Source: Promethearchaeota archaeon (GTDB lineage Archaea; Asgardarchaeota; Lokiarchaeia; Sigyniarchaeales; SOKP01). Taken from it: 42,549 nucleotides of DNA. Position 1 is the first letter of the stretch; the number at the start of each line of letters is the position of its first letter. Under the pieces are notes generated by a model that was not told the origin of the DNA, did no database searches, and saw only the letters and a program-made list of their open reading frames with translations. This document shows positions 34,673-42,549 of the stretch, piece by piece. A program made the position numbers and the translations under genes. The DNA lies in assembly GCA_004524725.1 (NCBI GenBank), contig SDNW01000006.1:1-42549 (forward strand), read 5' to 3'.

Positions 34673-36298
34673 ATGAGGATCAATTTCAAACATACAGTTT
34701 TAGGTCTTTTAGTATTAAATCTTGTTGTAATTTCGTTCTGTTTGATAAATTCTCCAAAATCGTCTCTTAATATGGCAGGGGAATACGAAATTGAACAAGA
34801 TGAGTTCATTACCGATTTAAAAACATCATCAACTTGGAATTTTACATCCTTAATAATAGATGACACGGGTGCTACGGGAAATTATACTTGGTCCGAGGCT
34901 GTTGCACTTCCTTGGTGTAGCGGTTCTGGTACGGAAGGTTCTCCTTATATTATAGATGATATTGCTATTCAAGATCAAACGACCACTTGTGGATTAGAAA
35001 TCAGGAACTCTAATGCTCATTTCCTCATCAATAATAGTGAATTTGGATACTGGGTTGGCCAATTTGGGATAGGCATAAAATTAACAAATTGTACTAATGG
35101 TAAGTTGGCTAACAACTATTTCAATCGTATAAATTATAGTATCTACTTAGATAATTGTAACTCCACCAATTTAATAAAAAATAAATTTAATGCGGTTTGG
35201 GTTAATGCCATCACTTTAAATAATAGCCATAACAACTTAATTAATCAAAATATCATTCCGAATTCATTTGAATGGGGAATATCGTTAATCGAAGGTTCTA
35301 CCAATAATATTATCTCAGGAAACATAATGAATTCTAATAATTGGGGTATTGGGGTAGGTGGTGAGAATAATGAAATCTCAGAAAATCTGTTAACTTATAG
35401 TGATGTCGGTATTATGATATACGGAAATTATAATAATATATCAGATAACGATGTTCTGAACAGTTACTATGGAGGAATAGAGATATCTTCTAGCAATAAT
35501 ATCATTTCTGGAAATACCATAAATGCGAACTATTGTGGTCTCTGGAATTCAGGAAATAACAATCTCATTATTGACAATGTTATTAATCAAAATGAGATTT
35601 TTGGTATTAGTTCAGCATATTACAATAATTCTATTATCAGAAACCAAATAAATGAGAATATAGAAGATGGACTCATCCTTCAAGAATTGAATAATAATAC
35701 TATTAGTGATAATACGATATCACATAATGGGAAATTCGGAATACATTGTGAATCGTCGACAGACGTATTATTTAAGCACAATTTTATCTCAAGGAATGAA
35801 CACCAAAATCTTATCATAACATCTTGCCACAATCTCACAATACTGGGAAATACTATTGAATATCAATCTTGTGAAGTGAACTTATGCAGCAATATTTCAA
35901 TTTTAGCAAATACCTTCAAAGATGCTTTACTTTATCTTCATCATAGCAACTATAATCTTATTCAAGGAAACACAATGAGTGAAAATAGAGTCAGTTTAAG
36001 TGATAGCAGTTATAACATTATAAAGAGCAATATAATCAGTGTAGATATGAAGCTTTATGGAATCTATTTATCAACATATAGTAATAATAACACAATTACG
36101 GGTAATACAATAACTTACGAACAAGGCGGATGTATTTCCGAAGATGAGAGCTGCACAGGTAATACCATTGAAAATAACAGTTGTACTCAAAGAATAATAT
36201 CAGGATTTGAGATAATCGTGCTATTTTCTAGTATTTGCATAACTTCTGTTGGGCTAATCTTTGTATGTAAGAAGAAATTTATGTTTAAAAAATTCTAA
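34673..36298 (+). CDS. secreted NosD-type right-handed beta-helix surface protein
   Basis: A cell-surface or secreted protein of 541 residues. An N-terminal hydrophobic signal (about 8-26, VLGLLVLNLVVISFCLI) is followed by a Thr/Ser/Asn-rich ectodomain. From about residue 100 to 490 there are more than a dozen imperfect repeats of about 22 residues of the type NNIISGNTI and NNLIIDNVI, the signature of NosD/periplasmic-copper-binding beta-helices. Many N-x-S/T sequons suggest glycosylation. The C terminus has one membrane helix (EIIVLFSSICITSVGLIFV) followed by a Lys-rich tail, with ISGF just before it, recalling PGF-CTERM-type archaeal sorting tails. The ligand is unknown. T-tracts follow the gene. 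Confidence 0.86.
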   Translation: MRINFKHTVLGLLVLNLVVISFCLINSPKSSLNMAGEYEIEQDEFITDLKTSSTWNFTSLIIDDTGATGNYTWSEAVALPWCSGSGTEGSPYIIDDIAIQDQTTTCGLEIRNSNAHFLINNSEFGYWVGQFGIGIKLTNCTNGKLANNYFNRINYSIYLDNCNSTNLIKNKFNAVWVNAITLNNSHNNLINQNIIPNSFEWGISLIEGSTNNIISGNIMNSNNWGIGVGGENNEISENLLTYSDVGIMIYGNYNNISDNDVLNSYYGGIEISSSNNIISGNTINANYCGLWNSGNNNLIIDNVINQNEIFGISSAYYNNSIIRNQINENIEDGLILQELNNNTISDNTISHNGKFGIHCESSTDVLFKHNFISRNEHQNLIITSCHNLTILGNTIEYQSCEVNLCSNISILANTFKDALLYLHHSNYNLIQGNTMSENRVSLSDSSYNIIKSNIISVDMKLYGIYLSTYSNNNTITGNTITYEQGGCISEDESCTGNTIENNSCTQRIISGFEIIVLFSSICITSVGLIFVCKKKFMFKKF

Positions 36299-36302
36299 CA
36301 CC

Positions 36303-36319
36303 TTTTTTTTATTTTTTTT
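36303..36319 (+). terminator. double T-tract terminator
   Basis: Two runs of eight thymidines separated by one A begin five bases after the stop of the beta-helix gene. Confidence 0.5.
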
Positions 36320-36585
36320 AATTGGTTTCTATTCTTGTTAGAATAGTTTTGTTCAAACTAATTATAAAGTAGCCAGAATTTGAATTATTTTTAAGGAAAC
36401 ATTTATAAAAAATGACTTGGAATTCCAATAAGTTAAGTATGCAATTTAATTTGCCATTCCTCAGAGTAATAGATGTGCAAATCACTATTTTAAAATCTCT
36501 TAAAAAGTTACCGATATATCAAATATATTATGGCAGATTAGAGAAAACCTAGAATTTATTTTTTTCCGATGATTATACTCTATAG

Positions 36586-37143
36586 ATGAAAACTGTTGTT
36601 TTTATTCAAAAAATTGGAGAAGTGGATACTTCTATACTAATTAGACTAAAAAAGAATTTGTCTTGGTTATTTAAAAAATTCGCATTAAAAGTCGAAATAA
36701 TCCCAAATGCCTATTCAATTCAGGGCGATGAATATTTGGAAGCAGAGCGCCATTATGATGGGGAATTAATTCTGAATAGACTCGAAAATAATTTCAAATC
36801 AACAATAAAGAATAAGCTTTTAGGGATTATTGATGCGGATATAAAAGGAATCAGAAAAATCCATCTTTTTGGTCTATCAAATTTAAGAAGTTCATGCGCA
36901 TTAATATCAATTGATCGTTTACGCGGTTCATTTTGTAATGGTTATGAAGATCAAGCGCTATTTGAACTTAGAATTTTAAAGGAAGCAACTCATGAATTAG
37001 GTCATACCTTTGGGTTAGATCACTGTACAAATGAGTGTGTAATGAAGTATTCAAATAATTTAGAAGATGTAGATAAAAAACCAAAAGATTTTTGTCAAGT
37101 CTGCTTTCAAGCGCTTAAAAAATCTATTAAAACGAGAAACTAA
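36586..37143 (+). CDS. amzA: archaemetzincin (zinc metalloprotease)
   Basis: A soluble metzincin peptidase of 185 residues, full length for the archaeal family. The catalytic zinc motif is HELGHTFGLDH (136-146), with the adjoining cysteine site Cys147, Cys151, Cys170 and Cys173 that binds a second zinc in archaemetzincins, and the Met-turn within CVMKYSNN. The natural substrate is unknown, as for the whole family. The ATG has no ribosome-binding site and a TATACTCTATA stretch lies 6-20 bases upstream. A truncated copy of its N terminus is at 34339. Its stop overlaps the stop of the convergent ADP-ribosylglycohydrolase gene by 4 bases. Confidence 0.94.
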   Translation: MKTVVFIQKIGEVDTSILIRLKKNLSWLFKKFALKVEIIPNAYSIQGDEYLEAERHYDGELILNRLENNFKSTIKNKLLGIIDADIKGIRKIHLFGLSNLRSSCALISIDRLRGSFCNGYEDQALFELRILKEATHELGHTFGLDHCTNECVMKYSNNLEDVDKKPKDFCQVCFQALKKSIKTRN

Positions 37144-38150
37144 GGATTTAAGTATCGTTCTTTAAATTTTTCATAAAGATTCTCACTAATAGTCATTATC
37201 TTTTTGCGATCTTTTATGATATTAATTAATTCAGAGGGAATGTTTTTCAAACCAAAATAGTTTCCCGCTAATGAGCCTCCAATCGCTGCTACGGTATCAC
37301 TATCTCCTCCTGCAGTAGCTAACTCGTAAATACATTCTTCAAAAGAGGATAAACACTTTAAAAAAATAAAGATAGCACACACGACAGTACTTATCGCGTA
37401 TGGATGAACAAACGCTTTTCCTAAAAACTCTTCTATAAAGAAAGGGGATTCCACACCAACTTGAGAAAATTTGATCAACCCTGCTTCCACAGGCATGTCA
37501 ATGTGTTTTTTTACTATACTTAAAATATCAATAAATTCTTGCCATATCCTATCTTGAGAATTAGTCAATGGTGCTGTAATATATTCAAAAAATTCATCAA
37601 CAGAAAACTCAGCATTTGGTTCTTTATCTATTAGATATGCGATAGCTTTAGCAGTGACCAACGCTCCTGCAGAAGCAGCGGGATGAGAATGTGTGATTAT
37701 ACTCGATTGTATGGCAGCATGTTCTAATGCTTTTGGATCATTGCTATAAAATAAACCTATCGGGGCAACACGCATAGCGGTCCCATTTCCTCCTGATTTT
37801 GAAGCAGCATCCTTCCAATCAATTCCATAGGCAAGTTTCTGTATGGAGGAAAGGCATCCAAATCCTGGACCAATCGGAGGATCATCAAGCCAATTGACAA
37901 ATTCTCGGATTAAATAATCCATTTTAAAACCCCAACCATCTATCAGTGCTTGTGCGGTATGAAGAGTTAACTGGGTGTCATCTGTATAGCTATAAAACAT
38001 TTTTCTATTATTTTTTATGAAATTTTTAAAATCTTTAAATTGGGAATGAATTCTCTTCCGAATTAATCCTTCAAATGGGCGTCCTAATGTATCTCCAATA
38101 GCAACACCCAATAAAGTGCCCTTAAATTTATCTAAGTAATCAATTTTCAT
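37140..38150 (-). CDS. ADP-ribosylglycohydrolase (DraG/ARH family)
   Basis: Removes ADP-ribose from modified proteins or small molecules in a magnesium-dependent all-helical fold, 336 residues. Metal-site motifs are present in order: GVAIGDTLGRPFEG (15-28), the YTDDTQ motif at 55-60 and the C-terminal GGDSDTVAAIGG. GSGNGTAMRV-like helix residues appear as GGNGTAMRVAPIG. All aspartates expected to hold the two metals are visible. No ADP-ribosyltransferase is next to it, so its substrate (protein, nitrogenase-type or free compounds) cannot be set. It is divergent from dapA. Confidence 0.92.
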   Translation of the reverse strand: MKIDYLDKFKGTLLGVAIGDTLGRPFEGLIRKRIHSQFKDFKNFIKNNRKMFYSYTDDTQLTLHTAQALIDGWGFKMDYLIREFVNWLDDPPIGPGFGCLSSIQKLAYGIDWKDAASKSGGNGTAMRVAPIGLFYSNDPKALEHAAIQSSIITHSHPAASAGALVTAKAIAYLIDKEPNAEFSVDEFFEYITAPLTNSQDRIWQEFIDILSIVKKHIDMPVEAGLIKFSQVGVESPFFIEEFLGKAFVHPYAISTVVCAIFIFLKCLSSFEECIYELATAGGDSDTVAAIGGSLAGNYFGLKNIPSELINIIKDRKKIMTISENLYEKFKERYLNP

Positions 38151-38364
38151 TGAATTGCGAAACGAACTATTTTGATGATGAGATAATATCGAGAACCTTA
38201 TTTATATTTTATCGCTGAATTGCCGGTGCGTACTTATAGTTTTGCTTAATGTTTCAAAAATAATTAAGAATTAATTGAATAATATCCTTAGGAATAAGCC
38301 TTATAAATGAAAGTATCCAATTAATATTTTAATTATTAAATCAACGTTCGCTTATAATATAACA

Positions 38365-39264
38365 ATGCAGAAATTAGAAAAATTAAAAAAAGTAATCACA
38401 GCATTAATAACTCCCTTTAAAGAGGATTTTTCTATTGATGAGGAAAAATACAGAGAATTTATCCGATTTCAAGTAAAAAATGGCTGTCAATTGTTAACCA
38501 TGGGAACAACTGGCGAGAGTGCTACGCTCTCTCATGATGAACATCATCATGCGATTGATATTACTGTAGATGAAGCAAAAAGAACTGGGAAGAATCCATT
38601 TGTTTTAGCAGGAGCGGGTAGCAATTCTACAAAAGAATCTCTTTCCCTTTGCAAATATGCGGAAGATGCAGGAGTGGATTGTCTTCTTGTGGTGACTCCT
38701 TACTATAATAAACCTACTCAGCATTCGTTAATCGAACATTATAGTAAACTTGCAGATAGCATATCAATACCACTTCTTATCTATAATGTTCCAGGGCGTA
38801 CAGGCTGTAATATTGAACCCGAAACCGTATCCAAATTAGCACATTCTAAAGACAATATTGTTGGAATAAAATGCGCCAGCGGAAATATTGACCAAATCAG
38901 TAAATATTTTAAACTCTGTCCCGAAGATTTTATTATTCTTAGTGGTGATGACGTTCTTACATATCATATAATGGCACTCGGAGGAAAGGGTGTAATAAGT
39001 GTAGCATCAAATATCATACCGAAAAAACTTGTTGACTTTACTTCTATTATGTTGGATGGAAATTGGCAAGAGGCTAGAAAAATTCAATTTGAATTATATG
39101 ACTTGTTTAAAGTTTTATTTATAGAAACTAATCCTGGTCCAGTTAAATATGCAGCCGAAATTATGGGATTAATGAATAAAAGAATGCGGTTACCCCTTAC
39201 ACCTCCTTTAGAAACCAGTCAAAATAAAATTAACGAAGTTCTTAGGAACATGAAATTGATTTAA
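38365..39264 (+). CDS. dapA: 4-hydroxy-tetrahydrodipicolinate synthase
   Basis: Condenses pyruvate with aspartate semialdehyde, the committed step of lysine synthesis through diaminopimelate. It is a TIM barrel of 299 residues, normal length. The carboxylate-binding GTTGESATL (about 48-56), the catalytic tyrosine in LIYNVPGRTG, and the Schiff-base lysine in GIKCASGN are all present, as is the C-terminal NPGPVKYAAEIMGL. These features favour DapA over the related N-acetylneuraminate and keto-gluconate aldolases, and dapB follows 24 bases later. A leaderless start is likely. Confidence 0.94.
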   Translation: MQKLEKLKKVITALITPFKEDFSIDEEKYREFIRFQVKNGCQLLTMGTTGESATLSHDEHHHAIDITVDEAKRTGKNPFVLAGAGSNSTKESLSLCKYAEDAGVDCLLVVTPYYNKPTQHSLIEHYSKLADSISIPLLIYNVPGRTGCNIEPETVSKLAHSKDNIVGIKCASGNIDQISKYFKLCPEDFIILSGDDVLTYHIMALGGKGVISVASNIIPKKLVDFTSIMLDGNWQEARKIQFELYDLFKVLFIETNPGPVKYAAEIMGLMNKRMRLPLTPPLETSQNKINEVLRNMKLI

Positions 39265-39288
39265 ATCCAATTACTTAGAGGAAATTAA

Positions 39289-40125
39289 ATGATAAAGTTA
39301 CTAATTTTAGGTCCTACGGGATCTATGGGAAAATTAATAAGTGAATTAGCTTTAAAAGATGAAGAAATTGAAATTGTAGCTGCATGTGGTATCGAACATA
39401 TTGGGACTCCTTTAGGATCTTTAGTGGCTGTGGAAGATGTTAACAACGTTATAATAAAAAACATTGAAGATTTGGAAGAAATTATCCAAGAAACCAGACC
39501 TGATGTAGTAGTCGATTTTACCCTTGCTAATGCCACAGAAAAGAATTGTTTAATCTGTGTCAAAAAGGGAGTGAGATGTGTTATTGGTACAACCGCTTTG
39601 TCTCAAGAATTTTTATTACATTTTGAAAAACTAGTAAAAGAGAACAATGCTCCCGCTGTTATTTCTCCGAATATGGCTACTGGAATGAATATTTTTTTTG
39701 AAATAGGAAAGAAATTAAGCCATTATTTAAAGGATTGGGATATCGAAATAATTGAAGCTCATCATCATAGAAAGATTGATGCTCCTAGTGGCACGGCACT
39801 CAAAATCGGTACCTTGATTGGAGAAGCAATCGACTCTGATTTTGAAACAATTGTAAAATATGGTCGTAGTAAAGGTCCAAATAAAAGAGAGATAGGAGCA
39901 CAAAATGAGATTGGAATGCATTCTATTAGAGCAGGAGATATTGTTGGCGATCATATAGTACTATATGCTGGAAGAGGTGAAAGAATCGAATTAAAGCATC
40001 AAGCCCATAATAGATACTGTTTTGCAGAAGGTGCAATTAAAGCAATCAAATTTATTGCAAGAGTAAAAGAAAGTAAAATTTATAGTACTGATGAAGTTCT
40101 GGGATTATCTAAGGAAATGAGATAA
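39289..40125 (+). CDS. dapB: 4-hydroxy-tetrahydrodipicolinate reductase
   Basis: Reduces the DapA product with NAD(P)H to tetrahydrodipicolinate. The 278 residues contain the Rossmann motif GPTGSMGKLI (about 7-16), IGTTALS in the nucleotide pocket, and the catalytic signature EAHHHRKIDAPSGTA with the conserved histidines and lysine. A hinge region, SPNMATGMNI, is typical. AGAGGAA stands before the ATG, and it is in an operon with dapA. The downstream steps to diaminopimelate (aminotransferase or succinylase branch) are not in the window. Confidence 0.94.
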   Translation: MIKLLILGPTGSMGKLISELALKDEEIEIVAACGIEHIGTPLGSLVAVEDVNNVIIKNIEDLEEIIQETRPDVVVDFTLANATEKNCLICVKKGVRCVIGTTALSQEFLLHFEKLVKENNAPAVISPNMATGMNIFFEIGKKLSHYLKDWDIEIIEAHHHRKIDAPSGTALKIGTLIGEAIDSDFETIVKYGRSKGPNKREIGAQNEIGMHSIRAGDIVGDHIVLYAGRGERIELKHQAHNRYCFAEGAIKAIKFIARVKESKIYSTDEVLGLSKEMR

Positions 40126-40321
40126 AATTATAAAGAAATCTCAGAGCAGATCAGTATTTTCATCAATTTGAATGATTCAAATTTCATTTTGCCAACTCTT
40201 CATGTGTAGAATGAATAAAGGGTATCCAGTCCTTATCCACTCTTATTTTATAATTTTATCTCGTGACTAATAAAATAAACAGAGTTTTTATCTTTTTTGA
40301 TTAGATCTCCTAATTTATGGA

Positions 40322-41635
40322 TTATTTCAGATGATCGGGTACTTTTTGATTTTGTAATAAATCCTCATAAGTTTCTGCTTCCCGAATTATATAAGATTTC
40401 CCATTTGAAAGTAAAATTTCAGCCGCTCGAGGTCGAGAATTGTAACAGCTACTCATCGTATATCCATATGCACCCGTATCTAGTATTGCTAGAGTATCTC
40501 CTTCATTTAACTCGAAAATTTCCCTATCTTTCCCAAGAATGTCCCCTGATTCGCAAATTGGTCCTGCAATATCATATTTCATAGTTTTTGCTGTTTCCGA
40601 CATAAAACAAGGAATTATATGATGATAAGAACCATAAAGTATTGGTCGGATTAATGTATTGAACCCTGCATCAACTCCTACAAACGTTTTATACCCATTA
40701 TCTTTAATTGTATTAATTTTTGTAACTAAAATGGTTGATTCGGCGGTGAGAAATCTGCCTGGTTCTATCTTTAATACTGGCTCGCCTATATCTCTATTAT
40801 TGATGAGATCAATAAAGGGAACCAAAACTAATTTTTTATATAAATCAAAGTTAAATGGTTCCTCATTAGGATGGTATGGAATCCCAAAACCTCCTCCAAA
40901 ATCTACAAATTCAAATTCGAAACCAACCTTTTTTGAGATCTCTTCAACGATGGATAAGTACTTATCAATTGCCTTTTGGTAATTCATAACATTGGTTATT
41001 CCTGACCCGATATGAATATGAATTCCAAATTGGCGGAATCCAAAATCTTTTGCTTTTTGATACGCATCGAAAATTTGATTATCCAATATTCCAAATTTGA
41101 TCTCTTTTCCTGCTGTGATATCATGGACATGATGGCCCGCCCCAAATTCGGGATTATACCTAAATGAGATAACTTTTTTTTCTTTTCTTAAACTCTCATA
41201 AATTTTATTTACCCTATCTAACTGACTTAGGCTATCTAAATTAATAATAACATTATTTTCAATTGCAAATTTGAAATCCTCATCTGTGAACATATTTCCG
41301 GTATATATTATTTTATCACTTGTAATTCCTGCCTTTAAACAAGAATAAATCTCTCCTTGCGAGGTACAGTCAAAGTAGGAACCTTCTGAGTGTAAGATAG
41401 TCAATACACTTAAATTTGAGTTTGCTTTTACCGCATAGTGAATATTATAATCATTTAATACCGATTTTAATACATCATTGATTTGATTAAACCTTGTTCG
41501 GACAATTTTTTCATTCGTGATATATACGGGAGTTCCATATTCCATGGCAAGTTCTTGCACATTAAAACTGGAAAAATAAAGCTTATTGTCTATAAATTGT
41601 AAATCTTTTCTTTTTAGCCATTCTGAATACTCCAT
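40322..41635 (-). CDS. lysA: diaminopimelate decarboxylase
   Basis: Decarboxylates meso-diaminopimelate to lysine with pyridoxal phosphate, 437 residues. It is a fold-III barrel: the Schiff-base lysine is in HYAVKANSN (about 67-75), HIHIGSG binds the phosphate, and the glycine loop GGGFGIPYH follows. The active-site CESGDILG and the dimer-contributed tyrosine in GAYGYTMSSCYN are present. The specificity features point to DAP rather than arginine or ornithine. GGAGGG lies nine bases before the ATG. It is the second gene after dapF, 18 bases apart, and converges with dapB. Confidence 0.94.
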   Translation of the reverse strand: MEYSEWLKRKDLQFIDNKLYFSSFNVQELAMEYGTPVYITNEKIVRTRFNQINDVLKSVLNDYNIHYAVKANSNLSVLTILHSEGSYFDCTSQGEIYSCLKAGITSDKIIYTGNMFTDEDFKFAIENNVIINLDSLSQLDRVNKIYESLRKEKKVISFRYNPEFGAGHHVHDITAGKEIKFGILDNQIFDAYQKAKDFGFRQFGIHIHIGSGITNVMNYQKAIDKYLSIVEEISKKVGFEFEFVDFGGGFGIPYHPNEEPFNFDLYKKLVLVPFIDLINNRDIGEPVLKIEPGRFLTAESTILVTKINTIKDNGYKTFVGVDAGFNTLIRPILYGSYHHIIPCFMSETAKTMKYDIAGPICESGDILGKDREIFELNEGDTLAILDTGAYGYTMSSCYNSRPRAAEILLSNGKSYIIREAETYEDLLQNQKVPDHLK

Positions 41636-41653
41636 ACTATTATACCCTCCAAA

Positions 41654-42535
41654 TTAAATAATTAACATTTCAATATAACCCGTAAAAACCTTGATCGCGG
41701 GACCCTCCATAAATACTTCCTTCCCATCATAAAGGATTGTAAGATCTCCACCATCATTATGGATTAGGATAGGTTCATTCTTTTTGAAAATCCCTAATAT
41801 TGACCCTACTACCACGGCAGCACAGCTCCCTGTTCCACAAGAATTTGTGATCCCTACGCCTCGTTCAAACACGCGGACGTAAGCCTCTTGATTCGAAATA
41901 ACTTGAACGAATTCGACATTTGTCTTACGGGGAAAATGTGAATCGGATTCAATGGTTGCTCCATATTTGTTCAAATCGCTATCGGAAATTAGATTTTTTG
42001 TAAAAATAACCACATGTGGATTTCCCATGGAGACTGCGGAAAAATTAAAGATTTTATCTAAAATTACGATCTGCTCGTTAATACATTGTTGAGGATGATC
42101 GTCTATTTCTACAGGTATTTCTTCACAATCTAAAATTGGACGCCCCATATTAATTTGAACTGCTGAAACTGAATCATTGTTTATCCGTAATTTTGCAATT
42201 ATAATTCCCTTAAGCGTTTCAATTGTAATGTCTTCTTTTTTTACAATGGTATGTTCATATATATATTTGGAAAAGCATCGAATCCCATTTCCACACATTT
42301 CTGATTCAGTACCGTCGTTATTGAATATCCTCATCTGTATATCCGCATTTTGGGATTCAAATACTATAAGTAAACCGTCAGCGCCAACAGAGAAATGGGA
42401 TTTACATAATGTTTTTGCTAATTGGCTTAGAATCGCTTCCGGGATTTTGTACTTAAGGTTGTTTATGATGATATAATCGTTGCCAAGGCCATGGTACTTC
42501 TCAAACTCTAAATTCGAAATAGTATAATTTTTCAT
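41654..42535 (-). CDS. dapF: diaminopimelate epimerase
   Basis: Converts LL- to meso-diaminopimelate without a cofactor, using two cysteines as acid and base. The 293 residues have both active sites: the first cysteine in MCGNGIRCFSKY (about 80-91) and the second in NSCGTGSCAAVV (about 228-239). FEKYHGLGNDYIII at the N terminus and the AVSMGNPH motif are classic. The ATG lies 14 bases from the window end, so the promoter and any upstream gene (for example an LL-DAP aminotransferase) are outside. It forms an operon with lysA. Confidence 0.94.
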   Translation of the reverse strand: MKNYTISNLEFEKYHGLGNDYIIINNLKYKIPEAILSQLAKTLCKSHFSVGADGLLIVFESQNADIQMRIFNNDGTESEMCGNGIRCFSKYIYEHTIVKKEDITIETLKGIIIAKLRINNDSVSAVQINMGRPILDCEEIPVEIDDHPQQCINEQIVILDKIFNFSAVSMGNPHVVIFTKNLISDSDLNKYGATIESDSHFPRKTNVEFVQVISNQEAYVRVFERGVGITNSCGTGSCAAVVVGSILGIFKKNEPILIHNDGGDLTILYDGKEVFMEGPAIKVFTGYIEMLII

Positions 42536-42549
42536 TAAATTGAGGAACA

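Noticed and set aside
36412-36552. A 46-codon frame between the beta-helix gene and amzA
   Set aside because: It is short, has no ribosome-binding site, and starts directly on a TATAAAA stretch, too close for a transcript start upstream of the ATG. No family was recognised.
1-42549. CRISPR arrays, insertion sequences, rRNA genes or tRNA-derived attachment-site repeats
   Set aside because: No regularly spaced repeats, transposase, rRNA segment or second copy of the tRNA-Pro 3' end was found when reading both strands.

Overview
The window looks like chromosomal DNA from an Asgard archaeon, most likely of the Lokiarchaeia type. This rests on AT-rich sequence with A/T-dominated intergenic DNA, two Ras-superfamily GTPases (one Rag/Arf-like with a C-terminal roadblock/longin-like domain), a group II chaperonin, a CDC48/VAT ATPase, an archaeal/eukaryal-type TrpRS, archaemetzincin, a tRNA without encoded CCA, and an anaerobic C1 and heterodisulfide-reductase-like energy metabolism. 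Lineage is inferred from gene content only; there is no rRNA here.

Layout. 1-8.6 kb: housekeeping genes (Rag-like GTPase, trpS, msrB, Lrp regulator, thermosome, GTP-dependent PEP carboxykinase, a second small GTPase). 9.1-16.3 kb: the metabolic core, a tight operon of a 1164-residue HdrA-HdrA-MvhD fusion, HdrC and HdrB, followed by metV, metF and an Lrp/AsnC regulator. This resembles the MetVF-HdrABC-MvhD methylene-tetrahydropterin reductase of acetogens, but the HdrA part has the architecture of QmoA joined to QmoB. 16.4-21.4 kb: an accessory stretch with a truncated PHP gene, a metallo-beta-lactamase-fold protein, a seven-helix membrane protein, two small unknown proteins and a 501-residue membrane protein. 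21.6-24.9 kb: a second metV-metF pair followed by a dihydrolipoamide-dehydrogenase-like flavoprotein. 25.0-28.0 kb: a solitary adenine DNA methyltransferase and a MetE-core-like protein that appears to lack one zinc-ligand cysteine. 28.1-34.0 kb: a proteostasis cluster (Hsp20, CDC48, winged-helix regulator), a HExxH-type protein, an FwdF-like polyferredoxin that seems to start at AUU, and a small unknown. 34.1-38.2 kb: tRNA-Pro(TGG) with a perfect inverted repeat at its 5' flank, an N-terminal stub of archaemetzincin, a surface beta-helix protein, the intact archaemetzincin and an ADP-ribosylglycohydrolase. 38.4-42.5 kb: dapA-dapB and, on the other strand, dapF-lysA for lysine synthesis through diaminopimelate.

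How they fit together. The two MetVF modules would serve the methyl branch of a Wood-Ljungdahl-type pathway. One is wired to an Hdr/MvhD electron-bifurcation-type module and the other lies next to an NAD-type flavoprotein. The polyferredoxin could serve the formyl end of such a pathway, the MetE-like protein could use methyl groups, and PEP carboxykinase links C4 acids to gluconeogenesis. No CRISPR array, insertion sequence, rRNA or origin was seen.
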